Shown here: piece by piece, positions 46,464-55,116 of the stretch
Layout of the letters: each line of letters begins with the position of its first letter
Numbering within the stretch: the stretch's first letter is position 1
Assembly: GCF_026013615.1 (NCBI RefSeq)
Contig: NZ_JAPDPI010000023.1
Coordinates: 1 to 64,000, forward strand
Reading direction: 5' to 3'
Origin: Plebeiibacterium marinum
Lineage (GTDB): Bacteria; Bacteroidota; Bacteroidia; Bacteroidales; Marinilabiliaceae
DNA length: 64,000 nt
Notes under the pieces: generated by a model
What the model saw: only the letters and a program-made list of their open reading frames with translations
What the model was told of the DNA's origin: nothing
The model's database searches: none
Translations under genes and position numbers: made by a program

Positions 46464-48725
46464 TTATTTAAGCGCCACCTTAGTCAAAGTCAGGTTTGCT
46501 CCTGTTATCACAAGGCCTCCATTTGCAACCAGGTCATCAATGTCAGCTTGTGTCAGTGTGTAGGTTGCCTGCGTATCAGATGGGCCAAAATCAATTTGAC
46601 CAGAGCCCTCGGTAGGCAGATTTCCCCAACTATCACCATGACGAAGCGATAGACAACCCCAATCATTACCTTCATTCATTGTGAATGAGAAGTACAGTGT
46701 CTGACCTGCTGTAACGGTTGACCAATCATAATTTCCCCAGGCCAAATCCTGATTTCCCTGCCAGTTACCCAAATCGAATAAACCTTCCCAAATAGGTTTT
46801 GGTGCAGAGAAGTCCTTTACCCAGGAAATAGATGAAATAATCATACCATCGCCCTGAAGGATAATTGAATAACCCCAATCGCTAAATGGGAACAATGAAA
46901 CTGGCAGATCAATATAATCAGAAGATGCCAGGATGGCTAAATTCTCATCAGTTGTACCATCATAAACATTACCCCAATGACCATGGAATATTTTCATTTG
47001 AGGATTATCGTTGGTCTTGGTGTATCGGATGCGCACATATGAATCAGCCGGAGCACCAGAAAAGTCAACATTCAATTCATAATTCGCACTCCAATTGGTC
47101 AGCTCAACAGGAGTATTATACAATACCGTTTCAACCAAACCTGAGGCTTCAACTTTTATCGTATAATCCACATTTGTTGTGCCCGACACCAAGGTAATTT
47201 TATTATCCCCTACATTAGTTCCTACAGCAGCATAAAGTACTGTCCCAACCAATAAATATGGTGTATCCTGATCGTTAAGAAGCACATTGGTAAGATTTTC
47301 GCCATTAACAACAGCACACTCCAATAATTCTCCAACAGTTGTTGATTCTGAAGCAAATTCAGAAACAGCACAAAAGGTAAATGTGTTAATTGTAATACTT
47401 CCTGCAGCAACAGTTTCTCCATTGTCCATTACCATGGTTACACTGCCCGTCTCTGCCTCAAGGGGAACTACCACATTAAAACCATCGCCGGAAGCAGTTG
47501 CTTCAGCTTCCAGGTCACCAAACATAACTGATTTCACTCTGCCTCCTAAAGTCGATACAATACTTAATTCATCCAGCGGTGTAGCATCGGATGGGAAAGT
47601 GGCAACAGGCTTAGTTGTCACAAAACCATCAACCGTAATTGCAGTACCATTGGCGGTGGCTAATGTAATTGCACCGCTTTGGGCAGCTTCTGATACTTCC
47701 AGATTTATCTTTCCATCTGTTATTGTTACAGGAGTAGCCTCTGCCCCTGTAAATGTAGCAGTGGTCACTAAATCCAAATCTGTTCCTGCAAAAACAACCA
47801 TCTCACCAACACCATAGGAATCCTTTATTTCATCAATGGCGGCAGTAGGTTCAATAAGAGCGATATCACCAACTTCAATTTCAATGCCTGATGGTAACAC
47901 AGATGTTACTGCTCCACTTTTTGCGTTGGTTGGTACTGTCATCACTATGCTTGTAGCACTTTGACTTTCAAACTCAGTTACATTAACATCTCCACCCAAA
48001 GCAAAGCCAGTTACCAGATCAAGATCTGTTCCTGTAATAGTTAGTGCAGTACCTGGCTTAACCGGATTTGGTGTTACTTCGGAAACAACCGGAATTACAA
48101 TATTAAGCTCCTCTTCAGAATAAATAATGATAGGATCTTCAGCTCCATTAGATACTGCAATTTTACCAGTTTGAGCTTCTGCAGGTACAATTAATTTTAT
48201 CTCCTTACGGGATTTACTAACAAAATCAACACTATCCACAACTACCCTATCGGTAAAAATAACCTCAGCAACTCTGTTTAAATAATCCCCTGTTAAAGTT
48301 AATTCAGCACCCGGTTTAATACTTGAAACCGCAAATGCTTCCAGAGATATTGGTTCACTAAAACCAATTGGAGTCTGAGTAGTAATGGTACCTTCTGAAT
48401 AATTCAATACCAGAAGTCCTTCGATTGCTTCCTGCGGAACAATTAGCTTAATACTTTTGGCTGTATGCTCAGTAAAGTCAGCACTAGTTAACTCTATTCC
48501 ATCAGGAATTATGATAGAAGTAACATCATCTAAATTATTACCTATAAACCTTAGTTCTGCACCACGCTGAATAGGCATAGGGCCATAACTTAACAGCTCG
48601 GTTTCATTACTTACTCCATCATCATCATCCTCGCACGATGTCAGAGTAAGTGTTAGTCCAAATAATCCTATAAAAAACACAAGGATAGCAGACTCTATCT
48701 TATTTATATATTTTGTTTTCTTCAT
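46464..48725 (-). CDS. Surface glycan-binding lipoprotein with serial IPT/TIG domains
   Basis: A 753-residue lipoprotein (LTSCEDDDD; the acidic run after Cys fits a surface-export signal). At least five or six Ig-like IPT/TIG repeats follow, visible as recurring PGTALTITGTDLDLVT, RGAELRFIGNNLDDVT, PGAELTLTGDYLNRVA and GEMVVFAGTDLDLVT segments, each ending with a VPxxAxxG motif. The last 220 residues form a separate aromatic-rich beta domain (FHGHWGNVYDG, LGNWQGNQDLAWGNYDWS) likely to bind glycan. It takes the SusE/SGBP position after susC-susD and should hold mannan at the surface. No catalytic motif was seen. Confidence 0.83.
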   Translation of the reverse strand: MKKTKYINKIESAILVFFIGLFGLTLTLTSCEDDDDGVSNETELLSYGPMPIQRGAELRFIGNNLDDVTSIIIPDGIELTSADFTEHTAKSIKLIVPQEAIEGLLVLNYSEGTITTQTPIGFSEPISLEAFAVSSIKPGAELTLTGDYLNRVAEVIFTDRVVVDSVDFVSKSRKEIKLIVPAEAQTGKIAVSNGAEDPIIIYSEEELNIVIPVVSEVTPNPVKPGTALTITGTDLDLVTGFALGGDVNVTEFESQSATSIVMTVPTNAKSGAVTSVLPSGIEIEVGDIALIEPTAAIDEIKDSYGVGEMVVFAGTDLDLVTTATFTGAEATPVTITDGKINLEVSEAAQSGAITLATANGTAITVDGFVTTKPVATFPSDATPLDELSIVSTLGGRVKSVMFGDLEAEATASGDGFNVVVPLEAETGSVTMVMDNGETVAAGSITINTFTFCAVSEFASESTTVGELLECAVVNGENLTNVLLNDQDTPYLLVGTVLYAAVGTNVGDNKITLVSGTTNVDYTIKVEASGLVETVLYNTPVELTNWSANYELNVDFSGAPADSYVRIRYTKTNDNPQMKIFHGHWGNVYDGTTDENLAILASSDYIDLPVSLFPFSDWGYSIILQGDGMIISSISWVKDFSAPKPIWEGLFDLGNWQGNQDLAWGNYDWSTVTAGQTLYFSFTMNEGNDWGCLSLRHGDSWGNLPTEGSGQIDFGPSDTQATYTLTQADIDDLVANGGLVITGANLTLTKVALK

Positions 48726-48746
48726 AATTAATTTTACTTAGGATTA

Positions 48747-50012
48747 CTACAAGGGAACAATTCTGATATTATCAATACACATATGAACTGTACAATCTGA
48801 ACCATCAACACCTCCATGGTATACAAAGAATGTAAGACCTCCTAACATATCCGTTGTCAAAGTAGCCTCAGATGCCTTACCATCTTTATCGTAAACAAAT
48901 TCACTTAATGGTACTGTAACTGTTGTCCAACCATCCGTCATATAACTACCCGAACTAACCCAAGGCATCCATAATCCACGGGGGAAGTCTTTACTCAGAT
49001 ATGTTTTTGTTGCATCATCATTTGCAACATATTCATTATTCCCTGAAACTGAATAAGGGGTAAATATCATTTGCAAAGCAGCAGAGCTCCATGACTCAGG
49101 AATATTGACTTCAAATTTTAAAGCTGCGGCACTCAAATCCCCATCATAGAAAGGAACATCAGCTCTACCATTAGATTGATTCCAAAGGTTGAAAGCAAAC
49201 TTATCCTCATCCCAAAGATCGCCAGCCTTCCCTGGCATTTCTCCATAAAAGCGAACATAATTACCGTTGATACCTACAGGATCTGAATTGGCAATAACTC
49301 CAGACCTCCAGCCTCCGGAAGCGTCCAGGTTGTCCCAATCTAAAATATAATTCCTGTCGTCGCGGAAAAAGAAAGAAGAGCGAGCTGATCCGTAGATCGT
49401 TTTTACGGTAACTTGCCCAACACTTGCCCCGGAAGGAACTTTCACCACAACTTCATCATAATCATCACTTACACTAACCACTTCTCCTTCCAGCTCTCCC
49501 GGAAAGAACACCTGTAAAGGAACATTAGGGTCATTGATAAAGTAGTTACCATAGATAACAGCCTCTTCTCCATCTGCTACAAATTCGCAAAGCATTGACT
49601 TGGGAGCAGGTGCAGGAACTACCACATTAAAATCATAAGATACCGTATCTTTCCCGGCCACCATGTATATCTTGTCTGAAACCACATCCGGAATTTCATT
49701 TGGGATGGTAACAAACAAGGTATTATAAGTAATAAAACTGGTATTTAAATACGCTTCTTTATCGTTAAACCACATTTCTTTTATACTGGTAAGATTCTCA
49801 CCAATTAAAACTATTGTTTGGTTCAGCGATGCACTTGCTATTAAGGAATCTGATTTCTCCGGGTCTGATACTCTTATGTAATCAACAGTAGGAACCCCTC
49901 CTGTTATTTCATATTCATCTGGATATTCTTCGCATGATTGAAAAATCACTCCGATGCTTGATATTGCCATAACAACCAATGCTACGAATATGCGTTTTAT
50001 ATTATTTTCCAT
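48747..50012 (-). CDS. Surface glycan-binding protein (IPT domains plus C-terminal binding domain)
   Basis: A 421-residue lipoprotein (IFQSCEEYPDEY). Two IPT/TIG-type domains (about 40-215) lead to a C-terminal domain of about 200 residues (NYILDWDNLDASGGWRSGV; LWDEDKFAFNLWNQSNG; PRGLWMPWVSSG; FFVYHGGVDGSDCTV) of the SGBP_B xyloglucan-binding-domain type, found across many Bacteroidota loci. Several Trp in that domain could stack on sugar rings. It lies 70 bp after susD and 21 bp before the IPT protein gene. The ligand is inferred to be mannan or glucomannan from context. Confidence 0.88.
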   Translation of the reverse strand: MENNIKRIFVALVVMAISSIGVIFQSCEEYPDEYEITGGVPTVDYIRVSDPEKSDSLIASASLNQTIVLIGENLTSIKEMWFNDKEAYLNTSFITYNTLFVTIPNEIPDVVSDKIYMVAGKDTVSYDFNVVVPAPAPKSMLCEFVADGEEAVIYGNYFINDPNVPLQVFFPGELEGEVVSVSDDYDEVVVKVPSGASVGQVTVKTIYGSARSSFFFRDDRNYILDWDNLDASGGWRSGVIANSDPVGINGNYVRFYGEMPGKAGDLWDEDKFAFNLWNQSNGRADVPFYDGDLSAAALKFEVNIPESWSSAALQMIFTPYSVSGNNEYVANDDATKTYLSKDFPRGLWMPWVSSGSYMTDGWTTVTVPLSEFVYDKDGKASEATLTTDMLGGLTFFVYHGGVDGSDCTVHMCIDNIRIVPL

Positions 50013-50082
50013 TTGTATAATTTTTATTTCTATAGGATAGATAAGATTGTATTGTTTTTCCTACCTAAACCATATTAAGAAA

Positions 50083-51780
50083 TTAATAACCTATTGAACT
50101 AAAATCAAAATCTACCGGCTCATTCATCAAGCCCGGATTTAAAGACAGATCCACTTCCGGGAAAGGAATGGTAAAGTCATCATCCGTAATTCCGGTAGCT
50201 TTAAGACTGTTTATTTCAAGATTAGATGCATCATCATAAGTATATAAATCATCCAAACCAGCCCAGTAACCCCTTTCCTGACTTGTGATCATTGTTTTTG
50301 CTTTTTCAGGCATATAATAATGGAGTCGTACAATATCGTACCATCTATCGCCTTCCAATGCCAGTTCTAATCTGCGTTCCTTATAAATATCATCAAAACT
50401 AAAACTTGCAGCTGGCTCGTAAAAGCTATGCAAAGCCCTTTCTCTAACCGCATTGTATGCAGCTAATGCCCCGGCATCTGTAGTTGAGCTATTGTTGCCT
50501 AAAACAGCTTCTGCGTAAACCAGGTATACATCTGCTAAACGAAGAATGTGTGTACTCAATGGGGTATGCATCCTGTCTAAAGCATCATAGCCTTGGGCCT
50601 CAGCATCAGCCAAGCGACCAACAATATGCTTGGCACAGTTTGATCCTGTTCCACTGGCAAAAGCTAAAGCACCTTCATATTGTCCATCGGCATCATTATC
50701 CCAGTTATAATCAAAACCACCAAATTCTACCCAGAAATAATCATAATGGTCACCCACCATCATTATTGTGGCTTTACGGCGTGTATCGAGGTTATTTCGT
50801 ATTAAGCTACCGGCACTTTCATCAAAAGCCGTTTGCAGGTCGATGGTTGGATATACCCAGTTACCCCATGACTGAACCGCATCAGAAAAATTTGTCATGG
50901 ACAAATCTGATTGTAAAGAGTTTTGACTAGTCCATTGCGACCCAACTGTCCAGTGCCATGCAATCAGGCTCTCATCTGAAAAATTGCTTTTTAGCTGGAA
51001 GATATCTTCGTAATTAGGTTCCAAAACACGGCCACTCTCATCGATAACCATTTTTGCATAATTTGCCGCATTAGTAAGGTCACTTTCGTTACGCGACCCG
51101 CTCATACCATAACCCGATTTTGTCAGGTATACTTTTGCTAACAAACCGCAGGCACTGTACTTATCTATTCTACCGGTCCTGTTTTTTTCCGGCAATAAAT
51201 CTATGGCATCTTCAAGTAAATAAATGATATACTGGTATACATCTTCCACTTTGTTTCTTCTTAAGGTAGTTGATGTATTATTGGCAATAATTTCAGCATT
51301 ATCGTGAATAATGGGCACGGCACCAAAACAACGTACCAGGTAAAAATACGACATGGCTTTCCATACCATTGCCTCACCTTTTACCGTGTTTTTAACCGTT
51401 TGAGAAACATCGGCGCTTGATTTCATATCCACATTTTCAATAACACCATTGCAATAAGCATTTACCGACCATAACGAAGCGGATGCATTGGCAATATCAG
51501 CATCGGAATTGTTTAACGTAAAGTTGGTATAACCATCACCACTATCGAAAATGATGTTTCCTGCCAATACATCACCAATTTTCATAAACCCACGTTGAAA
51601 ATCGTACCAGGGCGAATTGTAGATAGAGTTTACAGCCTGATATATCTGTTCATCGTTTTGATAAAAGGTATCGATGGTATAGGAATCTTCAGCCGGTTTG
51701 TCTAAAAAATCATCACATGAAACCGTTAATCCAACACCAATAAAAACTATTAATAATTTTATTATATTATATTTTTTCAT
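50083..51780 (-). CDS. SusD-like lipoprotein (mannan locus)
   Basis: A 565-residue RagB/SusD protein. The mature start SCDDFLDKPAEDSYT is typical, as are the TPR-like helices (AMVWKAMSYFYLVRCFGAVP) and the C-terminal RRLELALEGDRWYDIVRL and EVDLSLNPGLMN motifs. It acts as the surface lid of the SusC transporter encoded 12 bp upstream. The substrate is taken from the neighbouring mannan enzymes. Confidence 0.94.
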   Translation of the reverse strand: MKKYNIIKLLIVFIGVGLTVSCDDFLDKPAEDSYTIDTFYQNDEQIYQAVNSIYNSPWYDFQRGFMKIGDVLAGNIIFDSGDGYTNFTLNNSDADIANASASLWSVNAYCNGVIENVDMKSSADVSQTVKNTVKGEAMVWKAMSYFYLVRCFGAVPIIHDNAEIIANNTSTTLRRNKVEDVYQYIIYLLEDAIDLLPEKNRTGRIDKYSACGLLAKVYLTKSGYGMSGSRNESDLTNAANYAKMVIDESGRVLEPNYEDIFQLKSNFSDESLIAWHWTVGSQWTSQNSLQSDLSMTNFSDAVQSWGNWVYPTIDLQTAFDESAGSLIRNNLDTRRKATIMMVGDHYDYFWVEFGGFDYNWDNDADGQYEGALAFASGTGSNCAKHIVGRLADAEAQGYDALDRMHTPLSTHILRLADVYLVYAEAVLGNNSSTTDAGALAAYNAVRERALHSFYEPAASFSFDDIYKERRLELALEGDRWYDIVRLHYYMPEKAKTMITSQERGYWAGLDDLYTYDDASNLEINSLKATGITDDDFTIPFPEVDLSLNPGLMNEPVDFDFSSIGY

Positions 51781-51792
51781 CGTAATTACTTT

Positions 51793-54700
51793 TTAGAATG
51801 AAACATTTAAACCGAAAGTAAATACCTGAGGTGAAGGATATCGGCCATTATCCAATCCAAAAACATTAGGGCTTTGTGTACTCGCCCCTACTTCCGGGTC
51901 AAATCCTGAATAGTCTGTAAATGTTACCAGATTCTCTATACTTGCGTAAATTCTTGCATTACTTAACCTGACTTTTTCAATCAAGGTTTTAGGGAAAGTA
52001 TATCCTAACGTGATATTCTTGATTCTGATAAATGAACCATCCTCAATATACCTGTCCGAAATACGGTCATTATCATTTTGGTCCTGTCCGGTTGCCCTTG
52101 GGATGTTTGTATTCGGATTAATCAAACGTACATTCGAAACATCGTTTAAACTAGTTCCTTCAATGCTTGGATCTATAACCTCTAACCTTGCTCTGTTATT
52201 TACAACAGCTAACTGGTTAGAAAATTCACTTTTCATATTTGACAAGCTGATGGCGGTATAATTCATTACATCGTTTCCATATGAACCATTGATAAACACG
52301 GCCAAATCAAAGTTTTTATAAGAAAAGGTATTGTTTAACCCAAAAGTAAAATCAGGCATTGGAGAACCTATGTTAGTACGATCGTAAGAATCTATGATTC
52401 CATCAGGCTTACCATCGGGCCCGCTAATATCTTTAAACTTTAAATCGCCTATATAAGTAGTGTTGGTGATATGGAATGATTCCCCATCGCTTGGGTACCC
52501 TACCTGTACAGGACTACTCTTTAAATCCTCCAGACTTTGAAAAACCCCGTCTGTTACATATCCATAAAAATTAAAAAGAGGATCGCCCACTTCTGTCAGT
52601 GATACCACATCGCTCCATTGTCCGTAACCTTCCAAATGAGCAGATGGAGTTCCATCTAAAGCCACCAATTTGTTTCTGTTAAAAGAAATTTGAAAATCGG
52701 TATCCCAGGTAAACGCCTTTTTAATATTATGCGTTGTTAAAGAAATCTCTAAACCTTTGTTTTCAATTTCACCAAAGTTACCCCATGGAGCTGCGAGTGC
52801 ACTTGATGAGTTTCCTCTTGTACCCATATACGAAGGCAACTGCATATCCATTAACATATCATTCGAAATCTTTTTATATACTTCAACAACAACATCAGCT
52901 ACATCCATTATCGACAAGTCTAAACCAATATTGTACTGTTCCTGCTTTTCCCATTTGATATATGGGTTTGAAATATTTGTCTGGCGGTATCCTGCACCTA
53001 AGCCTGTTTCCATTTTAGAGATACTGGCACCCCATAAATAACCATCAATATCCTGGTTTCCTACTTGTCCCCAACCGAAACGTAGTTTTGCATTACGTAA
53101 AACAGGTTCTGACCATTTCATAAATGATTCGTTACTCAATCTCCATGAAGCAGCGAATGAGTTAAAACCGGCCCACCTGTTCTCCGGTCCAAAATTTGAA
53201 GAACCATCACGACGATAGGTGTAAGTTAGCATATACCTATTGTCATAATTATAATTGAAACGTCCAAAAACCGAGGCATTAGACATACTGTTAAAGCCGT
53301 AATTAATTTGTGGCGTTCCGTCGCCGAGAGCCGGGTTTTGAATATCGTTACTTGGTAAGTTTGTGTTATAAACACTTTCATAATCCAATGAAGACTCAAA
53401 CATATCCTGACCAACCATAGCTGTACCGCTATGCTTACCAAATGATTTTGAATAGGTCATGTAGTTTTTAATCTGCCAGAAAGTGTATTTGTTATTCTGT
53501 GCACGCATTGAATTTATTGACCGATCCCAATTACCATAGGTAACAGCAGGCCTGAACACTTCTGCTTTAGAATAATTCAGATTTAAAGTTCCTTCGGTAT
53601 GAAATTTCAAATCTTTCAGGATATCAAAATCAAAAAATACAGTACTACCAAAAGCCGTTTTTTCCAGGAGATTATCATCATCCAAAGCTAACCCAATAGC
53701 ATTTGGGTTTGAGGGCTGCCTGTCTCTAAAAATAGTGGCATAATTACCATCCATATCATAAATAGGCATATCAGGTGTAGTTTGCAGTGCAATACGGATA
53801 ATACCCGATTCAGAATCTGCAAGCCCAAGTCTTTCATCGGTTTGAGAATATTTAATATTCACCCCCATTTTCAGCCAGCTTTTCAGCTCTGCATCCAGGT
53901 TGGTACTAAACGACATACGCTCAAACTCTGTCCCGATAACGGTTCCTTCCTGATTCATATATCCACCCGAAACATAGTATTTCAATTTTTCGCCACCACC
54001 ACTGGCACTGATTTGATGTTGCTGAACTGCTGCCAGTTGAAAGATGGCATCCTGCCAGTTGGTTCCTTTGCCTAATAAAGACGGATCCTGAAATTCAGCT
54101 CGTGGATCATTAGAATTTAAATCTGAGGCTACTTCATTACTGTACTCGGCAAACTCCCTAAGATTCAAAATATCAATCCTGGTATCCTGGTGCTGAACAC
54201 CGTAAGAACCTCCATAAGTAAACTTGGCATCACCTTTCTTACCTCTTTTTGTAGTAATCATGATAACTCCGTTTGCCCCCATTGATCCGTAAATAGCAGT
54301 TGCTGAAGCATCTTTAAGGATCTCCATAGAAACAATATCATTAGGGTTAATTGTTGACAGTGGAGAAACCCCTGTTGTTGGTGAGTTACCCAATGCATCT
54401 CCCAAACCCAAATCATGACCACTTGAAGTATTACTGGTCATTGGCACTCCATCAATAACATAGAGCGGTTCTGCACCTGCATTAATGGTACTCTGGCCAC
54501 GCACCCGAATACTCACTGCACCACCAGGCTGACCCGTAGTAGAAACTGCAGAAACCCCGGCAGCTCTTCCTTTTAGTGCCTGATCAATGTTAGCAATACC
54601 GGCTCCTTTTAGTTTTTCTGCCGACAACGAAACCGATGCTCCCGAAAGGTCACTCTTTTTCATAGTTCCATATCCAACCACAACCACCTCGTCAAGCCCC

Positions 54701-55002
54701 TCAACATCGGGCACCATCTGTACATTTATTACTGTTTGGTTACCAACTTCAATTTCCCTGGCTTTAAAGCCGATAAAAGAAAAGGTTAACTTCACCTTCT
54801 CCTGAGGAATCACCAGGCTGTAATTACCGTCAATATCAGTAATTGTACCTGTAGTTGTGCCTCCTATCTGGATAGATACTCCCGGTAAGGGTTCATTTGT
54901 ATCATCCTTTACCGTACCAGTTATTGTCCTGTTTTGCCCTATCATCACCTGGGCTACAAAAAACATAACAACAACGGTAAAGAGTCGTAGATTTGTTTTC
55001 AT
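51793..55002 (-). CDS. SusC-like TonB-dependent transporter (mannan locus)
   Basis: A 1,069-residue outer-membrane transporter: signal peptide, carboxypeptidase-regulatory-like domain (GTVKDDTNEPLPGVSIQIGG), SusC plug (DEVVVVGYGTMKKSDLSGA; LYVIDGVPM; EILKDASATAIYGSMGANGV) and a beta-barrel ending TFGLNVSF. The open frame begins at 55053, but the ATG at 55002 (MKTNLRLFTVVVMFF) places the signal correctly. A TAnnTTTG match upstream (55077-55084) suggests an internal promoter in the operon. It should import mannan or glucomannan oligosaccharides. Confidence 0.95.
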   Translation of the reverse strand: MKTNLRLFTVVVMFFVAQVMIGQNRTITGTVKDDTNEPLPGVSIQIGGTTTGTITDIDGNYSLVIPQEKVKLTFSFIGFKAREIEVGNQTVINVQMVPDVEGLDEVVVVGYGTMKKSDLSGASVSLSAEKLKGAGIANIDQALKGRAAGVSAVSTTGQPGGAVSIRVRGQSTINAGAEPLYVIDGVPMTSNTSSGHDLGLGDALGNSPTTGVSPLSTINPNDIVSMEILKDASATAIYGSMGANGVIMITTKRGKKGDAKFTYGGSYGVQHQDTRIDILNLREFAEYSNEVASDLNSNDPRAEFQDPSLLGKGTNWQDAIFQLAAVQQHQISASGGGEKLKYYVSGGYMNQEGTVIGTEFERMSFSTNLDAELKSWLKMGVNIKYSQTDERLGLADSESGIIRIALQTTPDMPIYDMDGNYATIFRDRQPSNPNAIGLALDDDNLLEKTAFGSTVFFDFDILKDLKFHTEGTLNLNYSKAEVFRPAVTYGNWDRSINSMRAQNNKYTFWQIKNYMTYSKSFGKHSGTAMVGQDMFESSLDYESVYNTNLPSNDIQNPALGDGTPQINYGFNSMSNASVFGRFNYNYDNRYMLTYTYRRDGSSNFGPENRWAGFNSFAASWRLSNESFMKWSEPVLRNAKLRFGWGQVGNQDIDGYLWGASISKMETGLGAGYRQTNISNPYIKWEKQEQYNIGLDLSIMDVADVVVEVYKKISNDMLMDMQLPSYMGTRGNSSSALAAPWGNFGEIENKGLEISLTTHNIKKAFTWDTDFQISFNRNKLVALDGTPSAHLEGYGQWSDVVSLTEVGDPLFNFYGYVTDGVFQSLEDLKSSPVQVGYPSDGESFHITNTTYIGDLKFKDISGPDGKPDGIIDSYDRTNIGSPMPDFTFGLNNTFSYKNFDLAVFINGSYGNDVMNYTAISLSNMKSEFSNQLAVVNNRARLEVIDPSIEGTSLNDVSNVRLINPNTNIPRATGQDQNDNDRISDRYIEDGSFIRIKNITLGYTFPKTLIEKVRLSNARIYASIENLVTFTDYSGFDPEVGASTQSPNVFGLDNGRYPSPQVFTFGLNVSF

Positions 55003-55076
55003 ATAAATTGATTTAATTTGATAATTATTTAAACTAATTGTGCACACATTCATTACATGTTAAAAGAACCATTATT

Positions 55077-55084
55077 CAAAAATA
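55077..55084 (-). promoter_or_regulatory. Possible internal promoter (-7 box) before susC
   Basis: On the minus strand this reads TATTTTTG, matching TAnnTTTG, 75 bp before the susC start. No clear -33 box was found, so the call rests on one element. Confidence 0.4.
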
Positions 55085-55116
55085 TGTTACTTAATGTAAA
55101 GCATTGTGTTGATTTG

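Noticed and set aside
47287-47817. 176-codon open frame on the plus strand
   Set aside because: Lies fully opposite the IPT-domain lipoprotein gene; low-complexity Val/Ser/Thr composition is the mirror of the beta-strand repeats and no family is recognised.
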